Shown here one piece after another: positions 24,376-38,098 of a stretch of 64,000 bases of DNA (the stretch's first letter is position 1; each line of letters opens with the position of its first letter). Both the position numbers and the translations under genes were made by a program. The DNA is taken from contig NC_079878.1 in NCBI RefSeq assembly GCF_029227915.1, positions 27,927,501-27,991,500 on the forward strand, in the 5' to 3' direction. A model generated the notes under the pieces. It saw nothing but the letters and a program-made list of their open reading frames with translations, had not been told where the DNA came from and did not search any database. Source of the DNA: Hydractinia symbiolongicarpus. Its lineage: Eukaryota; Cnidaria; Hydrozoa; Anthoathecata; Hydractiniidae.

Positions 24376-24380
24376 CTAGC

Positions 24381-25150
24381 GGTGTCAATCCGTTTGAGAT
24401 ACAAAGGTTGCGTCGCATATTCGTACCAACATGTATTTAGCGATTTTTTCCGATATTACTAAGTTGTACTTGCTTTCAACAGTGAAACGATTGACTGTGG
24501 GACTTAATTGAACTGATTTTGGACTGTGACCTTATAAATGTGATAAGTGAGACAATTGGAATGGAAGGAACAAGATTCTTCTTAATTTGACATGATTGCC
24601 GGAACTCAGTGATTACACTGGGCGTTGGAGTAGCGCTTTATTTATAAATGTAGTTAAATAAGTCATTTTGTACTGTGGGACGAATCGTAGCCGTTAGGAC
24701 GCGCTGAAGAAATAGAGAGAGTTTCAAAAACTACATTTCAATAATTTTCTAACAGTATCAGTCTGTTTGAGTTACAACGTTTGTGTCACATATTCGTACC
24801 AACAAGTATTTAGCGATATTTCTCTGACATTACTAGGTTGCGTCACTTTTAACAATGAAACGATTGACTGTGGGACTTAATTGAACTAACATTGGACTGT
24901 GACCTGATAAATGGGATAAATGAGATAATTGGACCCCAAGAAATAATATTCTTCTTAATTTGACGAGATTGCTGGAATTCAGCGATTACACTAGGCTCTG
25001 TGGTAGCGCTTTATTTGAAAATTGGGATAAATCAGTATTTTTTACTGTGGGACCAATCCTGGCCGTTAGTACGCGCTGAAGAAATAGAGACATTCTCAAA
25101 AGCTATATTTCATTGACTTCTTGGCGGTATCAATCCGTTTGAGTTACAAC
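24381..25150 (+). repeat. Copy of 17648-18417
   Basis: Offset 6,733 bp from its partner, with scattered substitutions. Only satellite. Confidence 0.75.
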
Positions 25151-26744
25151 GGTTGCGTCACATAATCGTACCAACATGTATTCAGCTATTTTATTCTGAT
25201 ATTATTAGGTTGCATCGCTTTTAACAGTGAAGCGATTGACTGTGGCACTTAATTGAACTAACATTGGACTGTGACCTGACAAATATGATAAATAAGACAA
25301 TTGAAATCCAAGAAATAACATTCTTCTTAATTTGACGTGATTGCCGAAACTCAGCGACTACAGTGGGCGCAGTGGTAGCGCTTCACTTAAACATTTAGAT
25401 AGATAAGTCAATTTTTACTGTGGGACCAATCCTATCCATTATCGCGCGCAAAAGAAATAGCGACAGTTTCAAAAACTATATTTCATTGACTTTCTAACAG
25501 TGTCGGTCCGTTTGAGTTAAAACAGTTGAGTCACATATTCGTACTAACATGTATTTAGCGATATTTTTCTGATATTACTTGGTTGCATCACTATTAACCG
25601 TAAAACGATTGACTGTGGGACTTAATTGAACTGGTTCTGGACTTTGACCTCCTAATGGTGATAAATGAGACAATTGGACTCCAAGAAAAAATATGCTTCT
25701 TAACTCGACATGATTGCCCGAACTCAGCGATTACACTGGACCCTTTGGTAGCGCTTCATTTAAAAATTTAGATAAATAAGTGATTTTTTACTGTGGGACC
25801 AATCCTAGCCGTTATTTCGCGCACCGAAAAAATAGCTACAGTTTCAAAAACTACATCGCGGCGAAAAAATAGAGACATTTTCAAATACCACATTTCATTG
25901 AATTTTTAACGGTTTTAGTCCGCTTTAACTACAACAGTTGCGTCACATATTCGTACCAACATGTATTTAGCGATTTTTTTCCGATATTACTAAGTTGTAC
26001 TTGCTTTCAACAGTGAAACGATTGACTGTGGGACTTAATTGAACTGATTTTGGACTGTGACCTTATAAATGTGATAAGTGAGACAATTGGACTGCAAGAA
26101 ATAACATTCTTCTTAATTTGACATGATTGCCGGAACTCAGTGATTACACTGGGCGTTGGAGTAGCGCTTTATTTAAACATGTAGATAAATAAGTCATTTT
26201 GTACTGTGGGACGCATCGTAGCCGTTAGGACGCGCCGAAGAAATAGAGAGAGTTTCAAAAACTACATTTCAATAATTTTCTAACAGTATCAGTCCGTTTG
26301 AGTTACAACGTTTGTGTCACATATTCGTACCAACAAGTATTTAGCGATATTTCTCTGACATTACTAGGTTGCATCACTTTTAACAATGAAACGATTGACT
26401 GTGGGACTTAATTGAACTAACATTGGACTGTGACCTGACAAATATGATAAATAAGACAATTGAAATCCAAGAAATAACATTCTTCTTAATTTGACGTGAT
26501 TGCCGAAACTCAGCGACTACAGTGGGCGCAGTGGTAGCGCTTCACTTAAACATTTAGATAGATAAGTCAATTTTTACTGTGGGACCAATCCTATCCATTA
26601 TCGCGCGCTAAAGAAATAGCGACAGTTTCAAAAACTACATTTCATTGACTTTCTAACAGTGTCAGTCCGTTTGAGTTAAAACAGTTGAGTCACATATTCG
26701 TACTAACATGTATTTAGCGATATTTTTCTGATATTACTTGGTTG
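25151..26744 (+). repeat. Satellite block repeated at 37139-38732
   Basis: Offset 11,988 bp (checked at 25261, 25811 and 26401). It carries GGGCGCAGTGGTAGCGC and CCTATCCATTATCGCGC variants and the 39-bp duplication. Confidence 0.8.
25818..25893 (+). repeat. 39-bp intra-unit tandem duplication, copy 2
   Basis: Same event as at 19830, with CACCG in place of CACTG in the first half, a variant it shares with the copies at 37806 and 38965. Confidence 0.8.
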
Positions 26745-29700
26745 CATCGCTTTTAACAGTAAAACGATTGACTGTGGGACTTAATTGAACCGATTTTGAA
26801 CTTTGACCTCATAAATGTGATAAATGAGACAATTGGGCCCAAGAAATAACCTTCTTCTTAATTTGACATGATTGCTGAATTTACTGATTACACTGGGTGC
26901 TGTGGTAGCGCTTCATTTAAACGTTTAGATAAATAAGTCATTTTGTACTGTGGGACCAACCCTAGCCGTTAGCGCGCGCTGAAGAAATAGAGACATTTTC
27001 AAAAACTACATTTCAATGACTTTCTAGCGGTATCAATCAGTTTGAGTTACAACGGTTGCGTCACATAATGGTACCAACATGTATTTGGCGATATTTTTCT
27101 GATATTATTAGGTTGCATCGCTTTTAACAGTGAAAGGATTGACTGTGGGACTTAATTGAACTGGTTCTGGACTTTGACCTCCTAATGATGATAAATGAGA
27201 CAATTGGACTCCAAGAAAAAATATGCTTCTTAACTCGACATGATTGCCGGAACTCAGCGATTACACTGGACCCTTTGGTAGCGCTTCATTTAAAAATTTA
27301 GATAAATAAGTGATTTTTTACTGTGGGACCAATCCTAGCCGTTATTTCGCGCACTGAAAAAATAGCTACAGTTTCAAAAACCACATCGCGGCGAAAAAAT
27401 AGAGACATTTTCAAATACCACATTTCATTGAATTTTTAACGGTTTTAGTCCGCTTTAACTACAACAGTTGCGTCACATATTCGTACCAACATGTATTTAG
27501 CGATTTTTTTCCGATATTACTAAGTTGTACTTGCTTTCAACAGTGAAACGATTGACTGTGGGACTTAATTGAACTGATTTTGGACTGTGACCTTATAAAT
27601 GTGATAAGTGAGACAATTGGACTGCAAGAAATAACATTCTTCTTAATTTGACATGATTGCCGGAACTCAGTGATTACACTGGGCGTTGGAGTAGCGCTTT
27701 ATTTAAAAATGTAGATAAATAAGACTTTTTGTACTGTGGGACAAATCGTAGCCGTTAGGACGCGCTGAAGAAATAGAGAGAGTTTCAAAAACTACATTTC
27801 AATAATTTTCTAACAGTATCAATCCGTTTGAGTTACAACGTTTGTGTCACATATTCGTACCAACAAGTATTTAGCGATATTATTCTGATATTATTAGGTT
27901 GCATCGCTTTTAACAGTGAAACGATTGACTGTGGCACTTAATTGAACTTATTTTGGACTTTGACCTCATAAATTTGATAAATGAAACAATTGGACCCAAG
28001 AAAAAACATTCTTCTTAATTTGACGTGTTTGCCGGAACTCAGCGATTACAGTGGGCGCTGTGGTAGCGCTTCATTTCAAAATTTAGATTAATAAGTCAAT
28101 TTTTATTGTGGGACCAATCTTAGCCGTTATCGCGCGCTGAAGAAATAGAGACATTCTCAAAAACTACATTTCAATGACTTTCTAGCGGTATCAATCCGCT
28201 TGAGTTACAACGGTTGCGTAACATAATCGTACCAACATGTATTTGGCAATGTTTTTCTGATAGTACTAAGTTGTATCGCTTTTAATAGTGAAGCGATTGA
28301 CTGTGGCACTTCATTGAACTGATTCTGGACTGTGACCTTATAAATGTGATAAATGAGACAATTGGACCTAGGAAATAACATTCTTTTAAATTTGACATGA
28401 TTGCTGGAATTTACCGATTACACTGGGTGCTGTGGTAGCGCTTCATTTAAACGTTTAGATAAATAAGTCATTTTGTACTGTGGGACCAATCCTAGCCGTT
28501 AGTGCGCGCTGAAGAAATAGAGACATTTTCAAAAACTACATTTCAATGACTTTCTAGCGGTATCAATCAGTTTGAGTTGCAACGGTTGCGTCACATAAAG
28601 GTACCAACTTGTATTTGGCGATATTTTTCTGATATTATTAGGTTGCATCGCTTTTAACAGTGAAAGGATTGGCTGTGGGACTTAAATGAACTGATTCTGG
28701 ACTTTGACCTCCTAATGGTGATAAATGAGACAACTGGACTCCAAGAAATAATATGCTTCTTAACTCGACAAGATTGCCGGAACTCAGCGATTACACTGGA
28801 CCCTGTGGTAGCGCTTCATTTAAATATTTAGATAAATAAGTGATTTTTTACCGTGGGACCAATCCTAGCCGTTATTTTGCGCTGAAGGGATAGAGACAGT
28901 TTAAAAAAACTTTTTAACGGTTTCAGTCCGCTTTAACTATAACAGTTGTGTCACATATTCGTACCAACATGTATTTAGCGATATTTTTTCTGACATTACT
29001 AGGTTGCATCACTTTTAACAATGAAACGATTGACTGTGGGACTTAATTGAACTAACATTGGACTGTCACCTGATAAATGTGATAAATGAGACAATTGAAC
29101 TCCAAGAAATAACATTCTTCTTAATTTGACGTGTTTGCCGAAACTGAGCGGCTACACTTGGCGCTGTGGTAGCGCTTCACTTAAAAATTTAGATAGATAA
29201 GTCAGTTTTTACTGTGGGACCAATCCTAGCCGTAAGCGCGCGGTGAAGAAATAGTGACATTTTCAAAAAGTACATTTCAATGACTTTCTATCGGTATCAT
29301 TCCATTTGAGTTACAACGGTTGCGTCACATAATCGTGCCAACATGTATTCAGCGATATTATTCTGATATTATTAGGTTGCATCGCTTTTAACAGTGAAAC
29401 GATTGACTGTGGCAATTAATTGAACTGATTTTGGACTGTGACCTTATAAGTGTGATAAGTGAGACAATTGGACCCAAGAAATAACATTCTTCTTAATTTG
29501 ACATGATTGCTGGAATTTACCGATTACACTGGGTGCTGTGGTAGCGCTTCATTTAAACGTTTAGATAAATAAGTAATTTTGTACTGTGGGACCAACCCTA
29601 GCCGTTAGTGCGCGCTGAAGAAATAGAGACATTTTCAAAAACTACATTTCAATAATTCTCTAACAGTATCATTCCGTTTGAGTTACAACGGTTGCGTCAC

Positions 29701-31223
29701 ATAATCGTACCAACATGTATTCAGCGATATTGTTCTGATATTATTAGGTTGCATCGTTTTTAACAGTGAAACGATTGACTGTGGCACTTAATTGAACTGA
29801 TTTTGGACTGTGACCTTATAAATGTGATAAGTGAGACAATTGGACTGCAAGAAATAACATTCTTCTTAATTTGACATGATTGCCGGAACTCAGTGATTAC
29901 ACTGGGCGTTGGAGTAGCGCTTTATTTAAAAATGTAGATAAATAAGACATTTTGTACTGTGGGACGAATCGTAGCCGTTAGGACGCGCTGAAGAAATAGA
30001 GAGAGTTTTAAAAACTACATTTCAATAATTTTGTAACAGTATCAGTCCGTTTGAGTTACAACGTTTGTGTCACATATTCGTACCAACAAGTATTTAGCGA
30101 TATTTGTCTGACATTACTAGGTTGCATCACTTTTAACAATGAAACGATTGACTGTGGGACTTAATTGAACTAACATTGGACTGTGACCTGACAAATGTGA
30201 TAAATGCGACAATTTAAATCCAGGAAATAACATTCTTCTTAATTTGACGTGTTTGCCGAAACTGAGCGGCTACACTTGGCGCTGTGGTAGCGCTTCACTT
30301 AAAAATTTAGATAGATAAGTCAGTTTTTACTGTGGGACCAATCCTAGCCGTAAGCGCGCGGTGAAGAAATAGAGACAGTTTCAAAAACTACATTTCATTG
30401 ACTTTCTAACAGTGTCAGTCCGTTTGAGTTAAAACAGTTGGGTCACATATTCGTACTAACATGTATTTAGCGATATTTTTCTGATATTACTTGGTTGCAT
30501 CGCTTTTAACAGTGAAACGATTGACTGTGGGACTTAAATGAACTGATTCTGGACTTTGACCTCCTAATGGTGATAAATGAGACAATTGGACTCCAAGAAA
30601 TAATATGTTTCTTAACTCGACAAGATTGCCGGAACTCAGCGATTACACTGGACCCTGTGGTAGCGCTTCATTTAAATATTTAGGTAAATAAGTGATTTTT
30701 TACCGTGGGACCAATCCTAGCCGTTAGCGCGCGCTGAAGAAATGGAGACAGTTCCAAATACCACATTTCATTGAATTTTTAACGGCTTCAGTCCGCTTTA
30801 ACTATAACAGTTGCGTCACATATTCGTACCAACATGTATTTAGCGATATTTTTTGACATTACTAGGTTGCATCACCTTTAACAATGAAACGATTGACTGT
30901 GGGACTTAATTGAACTAACATTGGACTGTGACCTGATAAATGTGATAAATGAGACAATTGAACTCCAAGAAATTACATTCTTCTTAAATTTACGTGATTG
31001 CCGGAAGTCAGCGACTACACTGGGCGCTGCGGAAGCGCTTCATCTCAAAACTTACCTTAATAAGTCAATTTTTATTGTGGGACCAATCCTAGCCGTTATC
31101 GCGCGCTAAAGAAATAGCGACAGTTTCAAAAACTACATTTCATTGACTTACTAACGGTGTCAGTCCGTTTCTGTTACAACGGTTGGGTCACATATTCGTA
31201 CTAACATGTATTTAGCGATATTT
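26745..31223 (+). repeat. 4.5-kb dispersed duplication, copy 2
   Basis: Partner of 19226-23705. It ends near 31220, where the sequence switches from CTGATGTTA-type to CTGTTATTA-type and one unit is skipped relative to 14731-15100. All satellite. Confidence 0.86.
27348..27423 (+). repeat. 39-bp intra-unit tandem duplication, copy 3
   Basis: Exactly 7,518 bp after the copy at 19830, as expected from the block duplication. Confidence 0.8.
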
Positions 31224-31873
31224 TTCTGTTATTATTAGGTTGCATTGCTTTTAACAGTGAAAGGATTGACTGTGGGACTTAATTGAACTGATTTTGGACT
31301 TTGACCTCATAAATTTGATAAATGAGACAATTGAATCCAAGAAATAACATTCCTCTTAATTTGACGTGTTTGCCGGAACTCAGCGATTACAGTGGTCGCT
31401 GTGGTAGCGCTTCATTTCAAAATTTAGATTAATAAGTCGATTTTTGTTGTGGGACCAATCCTAGCCGTTATCGCGCGCAGAAGAAATAGAGACATTCTCA
31501 AAAACAACATTTCAATGATTTTCTAGTGCTATCAATCCGCCTGAGTTACAACGGTTGCGTCACATATTCGTACCAACAAGTATTTAGCGATATTTCTCTG
31601 ACATTACTAGGTTGCGTCACCTTTAACAATGAAACGATTGACTGTGGCACTTCATTGAACTGATTCTTGGCTGTGACCTTATAAATGTGATAAATGAGAC
31701 AATTGGACCTAGGAAATAACATTCCTCTTAATTCTTCTTAATTTGACATGATTGCTGGAATTTACCGATTACACTGGGCGCAGCGCTTCATTTAAAGTTT
31801 AGATAAATAAGTAATTTTGTACTGTGGGACCAATCCTAGCCGTTAGCGCGCGCTGAAGAAATAGAGACATTTT

Positions 31874-33226
31874 CAAAAACTACATTTCAATGACTTCCTA
31901 GCGGTATCAATCCGTTTGAGTTACAACAGTTGCGTCACATAATCGTACCAACATGTATTTAGCGATATTATTCTGTTATTATTAGGTTGCATCGCTTTTA
32001 ACAGTGATACGATTGACTGTGGCACTTAATTGAACTGATTTTGGACTTTGACCTCATAAATTTGATAAATGAGACAATTGGACCTAGGAAATAACATTCT
32101 TCTTAATTTGACATGATTGCTGGAATTTACCGATTACACTGGGTGTTGTGGTAGCGCTTCATTTAAACGTTTAGAGAAATAAGTCATGTTATACTGTGGG
32201 ACCAATCCTAGCCGTTATCGCGCGCTGAAGAAATAGAGACATTTTCAAAAACTACATTTCAATGACTTTCTAGCGGTATCAATCCTTTTGAGTTACAACG
32301 GTTGCGTAACATAATGGTACCAACATGTATTTGGCGATATTTTTCGGATATTATTTGGTTGCATCGCTTTTAACAGTGAAACGACTGACTGTTGGACTTA
32401 ATTGAACTAACTTTGGACTATTAACTGATAAATTTGATAAGTGAGATAATTGGACCCCAAGAAATAATATTCTTCTTAATTTGACGAGATTGCTGGAATT
32501 CAGCGATTACACTAGGCTCTGTGGTAGTGCTTTATTTGAAAATTAGAATAAATCAGTATTTTTTACTGTGGGACCAATCCTGGCCGTTAGTACGCGCTGA
32601 AGAAATAGAGACATTCTCAAAAGCTATATTTCATTGACTTCTTGGCGGTATCAATCCGTTTGAGTTACAACGGTTACGTCACATAATGGTACCAACATGT
32701 ATTTGGCGATATTTTTTTGATATTATTAGGTTGCATCGCTTTTAACAGTGAAAGGATTGGCTGTAGGACTTAATTGAACTGATTCTGGACTTTGACCTCC
32801 TAAATGTGAGAAATAAGACAATTGGAATGGAAGAAACAACATTCTTCTTAATTTGACATGATTGCCGGAACTCAGTGATTACACTGGGCGTTGGAGTAGC
32901 GCTTTATTTAAAAATGTTGATAAATAAGTCATTTTGTACTGTGGGACGAATCGTAGCCGTTAGGACGCGCTGAAGAAATAGAGAAAGTTTCATAAACTAC
33001 ATTTCAATAATTTTCTAACAGTATCAGTCCGTTTGAGTTACAACGTTTGTGTCACATATTCGTACCAACAAGTATTTAGCGATATTTCTCTGACATTACT
33101 AGGTTGCATCACTTTTATCAATGAAACGATTGACTGTGGGACTTAATTAAACTAACATTGGACTGTGACCTGACAAATGTGATAAATGAGACAATTGAAA
33201 TCCAAGAAATAACATTCTTCTTAATT
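31874..33226 (+). repeat. Third copy of the 12779-14131 block
   Basis: Lies inside the second copy of the 4.1-kb block and matches 15759-17111 at offset 16,115. Only satellite. Confidence 0.8.
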
Positions 33227-34593
33227 TGACGTGTTTGCCGAAACTGAGCGGCTACACTTGGCGCTGTGGTAGCGCTTAACTTAAAAATTGAGATAGATAA
33301 GTCAGTTTTTACTGTGGGACCAATCCTAGCCGTAAGTGCGCGCTGAAGAAATAGAGACATTTTCGAAAACTACATTTCAATGACTTTCTATCGGTATCAT
33401 TTCGTTTGAGTTTCAACGGTTGCGTCACATAATCGTACCAACATGTATTCAGCGATTTTATTCTGATATTATTAGGTTGCATCGCTTTTAACAGTGCAGC
33501 GATTGACTGTGGCACTTAATTGAACTGATTTTGGACTGTGACCTTATAAATGTGATAAGTGAGACAATTGGACTGCAAGAAAAAACATTCTTCTTAATTT
33601 GACATGATTGCTGGAATTTACCGATTGTACTGGGCGCTGTGGTAGCGCTTCGTTTAAAGTTTACATTAATAAGTCACTTTGTACTGTGGGACCAATCCTA
33701 GCCGTTAGCGCGCCATGAAGAAATAGAGACATTTTCAAAATACATCTCAATGACTTTCTAGTGGTGTCAATCCGTTTGAGATACAAAGGTTGCGTCGCAT
33801 ATTCGTACCAACATGTATTTAGCGATTTTTTCCGATATTACTAAGTTGTACTTGCTTTCAACAGTGAAACGATTGACTGTGGGACTTAATTGAACTGATT
33901 TTGGACTGTGACCTTATAAATGTGATAAGTGAGACAATTGGAATGGAAGGAACAAGATTCTTCTTATTTTGACATGATTGCCGGAACTCAGTGATTACAC
34001 TGGGCGTTGGAGTAGCGCTTTATTTAAAAATGTAGATAAATAAGTCATTTTGTACTGTGGGACGAATTGTAGCCGTTAGGACGCGCTGAAGAAATAGAGA
34101 GAGTTTCAAAAACTACATTTCAATAATTTTCTAACAGTATCAGTCCGTTTGAGTTACAACGTTTGTGTCACATATTCGTACCAACAAGTATTTAGCGATA
34201 TTTCTCTGACATTACTATGTTGCATCACTTTTAACAATGAAACGATTGACTGTGGGACTTAATTGAACTAACATTGGACTGTGACCTGATCAATGTGATA
34301 ATTGAGATAATTGGACCCCAAGAAATAATATTCTTCTTAATTTGACGAGATTGCTGGAATTCAGCGATTACACTAGGCTCTGTGGTAGCGCTTTATTTGA
34401 AAATTAGGATAAATCAGTATTTTTTACTGTGGGACCAATCCTGGCCGTTAGTACGCGCTGAAGAAATAGAGACATTCTCAAAAGCTATATTTCATTGACT
34501 TCTTGGCGGTATCAATCCGTTTGAGTTACAACGGTTACGTCACATAATGGTACCAACATGTATTTGGCGATATTTTTTTGATATTATTAGGTT
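33106..34593 (+). repeat. 1,488-bp four-unit tandem duplication, copy 1
   Basis: Starts at GCATCACTTTTATCAATG and runs exactly four units to the same point at 34594. Compared with copy 2, only a handful of single-base differences were seen, for example at about 33278 (TTAAC versus TTCAC), 33335 (GTGCGC versus GCGCGC), 33365, 34068 and 34217. This is one of the youngest events in the window. Confidence 0.88.
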
Positions 34594-36081
34594 GCATCAC
34601 TTTTATCAATGAAACGATTGACTGTGGGACTTAATTAAACTAACATTGGACTGTGACCTGACAAATGTGATAAATGAGACAATTGAAATCCAAGAAATAA
34701 CATTCTTCTTAATTTGACGTGTTTGCCGAAACTGAGCGGCTACACTTGGCGCTGTGGTAGCGCTTCACTTAAAAATTGAGATAGATAAGTCAGTTTTTAC
34801 TGTGGGACCAATCCTAGCCGTAAGCGCGCGCTGAAGAAATAGAGACATTTTCAAAAACTACATTTCAATGACTTTCTATCGGTATCATTTCGTTTGAGTT
34901 TCAACGGTTGCGTCACATAATCGTACCAACATGTATTCAGCGATTTTATTCTGATATTATTAGGTTGCATCGCTTTTAACAGTGCAGCGATTGACTGTGG
35001 CACTTAATTGAACTGATTTTGGACTGTGACCTTATAAATGTGATAAGTGAGACAATTGGACTGCAAGAAAAAACATTCTTCTTAATTTGACATGATTGCT
35101 GGAATTTACCGATTGTACTGGGCGCTGTGGTAGCGCTTCGTTTAAAGTTTACATTAATAAGTCACTTTGTACTGTGGGACCAATCCTAGCCGTTAGCGCG
35201 CCATGAAGAAATAGAGACATTTTCAAAATACATCTCAATGACTTTCTAGTGGTGTCAATCCGTTTGAGATACAAAGGTTGCGTCGCATATTCGTACCAAC
35301 ATGTATTTAGCGATTTTTTCCGATATTACTAAGTTGTACTTGCTTTCAACAGTGAAACGATTGACTGTGGGACTTAATTGAACTGATTTTGGACTGTGAC
35401 CTTATAAATGTGATAAGTGAGACAATTGGAATGGAAGGAACAAGATTCTTCTTATTTTGACATGATTGCCGGAACTCAGTGATTACACTGGGCGTTGGAG
35501 TAGCGCTTTATTTAAAAATGTAGATAAATAAGTCATTTTGTACTGTGGGACGAATCGTAGCCGTTAGGACGCGCTGAAGAAATAGAGAGAGTTTCAAAAA
35601 CTACATTTCAATAATTTTCTAACAGTATCAGTCCGTTTGAGTTACAACGTTTGTGTCACATATTCGTACCAACAAGTATTTAGCGATATTTCTCTGACAT
35701 TACTAGGTTGCATCACTTTTAACAATGAAACGATTGACTGTGGGACTTAATTGAACTAACATTGGACTGTGACCTGATCAATGTGATAATTGAGATAATT
35801 GGACCCCAAGAAATAATATTCTTCTTAATTTGACGAGATTGCTGGAATTCAGCGATTACACTAGGCTCTGTGGTAGCGCTTTATTTGAAAATTAGGATAA
35901 ATCAGTATTTTTTACTGTGGGACCAATCCTGGCCGTTAGTACGCGCTGAAGAAATAGAGACATTCTCAAAAGCTATATTTCATTGACTTCTTGGCGGTAT
36001 CAATCCGTTTGAGTTACAACGGTTACGTCACATAATGGTACCAACATGTATTTGGCGATATTTTTTTGATATTATTAGGTT
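34594..36081 (+). repeat. 1,488-bp four-unit tandem duplication, copy 2
   Basis: Direct copy of 33106-34593. At 36082 the sequence returns to the GCATCGCTTTTAACAGTG type that follows at 18478 in the ancestral block. This shows that 34594-36081 was inserted as an extra turn. Confidence 0.88.
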
Positions 36082-36939
36082 GCATCGCTTTTAACAGTGA
36101 AAGGATTGGCTGTGGGACTTAATTGAACTGATTTTGGACTTTGACCTCCTAAATGTGATAAATAAGACAATTGGAATGGAAGAAACAACATTCTTCTTAA
36201 TTTGACATGATTGCCGGAACTCAGTGATTACACTGGGCGTTGGAGTAGCGCTTTATTTAAAAATGTTGATAAATAAGTCATTTTGTACTGTGGGACGAAT
36301 CGTAGCCGTTAGGACGCGCTGAAGAAATAGAGAAAGTTTCAAAAACTACATTTCAATAATTTTCTAACAGTATCAGTCCGTTTGAGTTACAACGTTTGTG
36401 TCACATATTCGTACCAACAAGTATTTAGCGATATTTCTCTGACATTACTAGGTTGCGTCACTTTTAACAATGAAACGATTGACTGTGGGACTTAATTGAA
36501 CTAACATTGGACTGTGACCTGATAAATGTGATGAATGAGATAATTGGACCCCAAGAAATAATATTCTTCTTAATTTGACGAGATTGCTGGAATTCAGCGT
36601 TTAAACTAGGCTCTGTGGTAGCGCTTTATTTGAAAATTGGGATAAATCAGTATTTTTTACTGTGGGACCAATCCTGGCCGTTAGTACGCGCTGAAGAAAT
36701 AGAGACATTCTCAAAAGCTATATTTCATTGACTTCTTGGCGGTATCAATCCGTTTGAGTTACAACGGTTGCGTCACATAATCGTACCAACATGTATTCAG
36801 CGATTTTATTCTGATATTATTAGGTTGCATCGCTTTTAACAGTGAAGCGATTGACTGTGGCACTTAATTGAACTGATTTTGGACTGTGACCTTATAAATG
36901 TGATTAGTGAGACAATTGGAATGGAAGGAACAAGATTCT
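36082..36939 (+). repeat. Satellite segment, no gene
   Basis: About 2.3 units. The first part continues the 18478-18850 match, and then the sequence switches to the type found at 24840-25250. Nothing but satellite is seen. Confidence 0.82.
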
Positions 36940-38098
36940 TCTTAATTTGACATGATTGCCGGAACTCAGTGATTACACTGGGCGTTGGAGTAGCGCTTTA
37001 TTTAAACATGTAGATAAATAAGTCATTTTGTACTGTGGGACGAATCGTAGCCGTTAGGACGCGCTGAAGAAATAGAGAGAGTTTCAAAAACTACATTTCA
37101 ATAATTTTCTAACAGTATCAGTCCGTTTGAGTTACAACGTTTGTGTCACATATGCGTACCAACAAGTATTTAGCGACATTTCTCTGACATTACTAGGTTG
37201 CATCACTTTTAACAATGAAACGATTGACTGTGGGACTTAATTGAACTAACATTGGACTGTGACCTGATAAATATGATAAATAAGACAATTGAAATCCAAG
37301 AAATAACATTCTTCTTAATTTGACGTGATTGCCGAAACTCAGCGACTACAGTGGGCGCAGTGGTAGCGCTTCACTTAAACATTTAGATAGATAAGTCAAT
37401 TTTTACTGTGGGACCAATCCTATCCATTATCGCGCGCTAAAGAAATAGCGACAGTTTCAAAAACTACATTTCATTGACTTTCTAACAGTGTCAGTCCGTT
37501 TGAGTTAAAACAGTTGAGTCACATATTCGTACTAACATGTATTTAGCGATATTTTTCTGATATTACTTGGTTGCATCACTTTTAACCGTAAAACGATTGA
37601 CTGTGGGACTTAATTGAACTGGTTCTGGACTTTGACCTCCTAATGGTGATAAATGAGACAATTGGACTCCAAGAAAAAATATGCTTCTTAACTCGACATG
37701 ATTGCCGGAACTCAGCGATTACACTGGACCCTTTGGTAGCGCTTCATTTAAAAATTTAGACAAATAATTGATTTTTTACTGTGGGACCAATCGTAGCCGT
37801 TATTTCGCGCACCGAAAAAATAGCTACAGTTTCAAAAACTACATCGCGGCGAAAAAATAGAGACATTTTCAAATACCACATTTCATTGAATTTTTAACGG
37901 TTTTAGTCCGCTTTAACTACAACAGTTGCGTCACATATTCGTACCAACATGTATTTAGCGATTTTTTTCCGATATTACTAAGTTGTACTTGCTTTCAACA
38001 GTGAAACGATTGACTGTGGGACTTAATTGAACTGATTTTGGACTGTGACCTTATAAATGTGATAAGTGAGACAATTGGACTGCAAGAAATAACATTCT
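36940..38098 (+). repeat. 1,159-bp three-unit tandem repeat, copy 1
   Basis: Three units plus a 39-bp internal duplication. The offset to the next copy is 1,159 (checked at 37242/38401 and 37801/38960). Shared variants include TTTAAACATGTAG and CCTATCCATTATC. Confidence 0.85.
37806..37881 (+). repeat. 39-bp intra-unit tandem duplication, copy 4
   Basis: Same CACCG form as at 25818; offset 11,988. Confidence 0.8.

Larger units (their letters stand above)
30845..34593 (+). repeat. Second copy of 14360-18480, one unit shorter
   Basis: Offset 16,485 at the left end and 16,115 after about 31220, a difference of one unit (about 370 bp). It shares the hairpin-loop deletion (31777) and the CTCTTAATTCTTCTTAATTTG junction. 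Its right part, 33106-34593, was then duplicated in tandem. Confidence 0.82.

Noticed and set aside
30921-31109. Plus-strand open frames of 62 codons here and at 58188-58376
   Set aside because: Two different frames by chance in satellite, starting in the common GACTGTGACCT stretch.
33118-33515. Overlapping minus-strand open frames of 80 and 68 codons
   Set aside because: Entirely within satellite units, with no recognisable protein features and not preserved across unit types.
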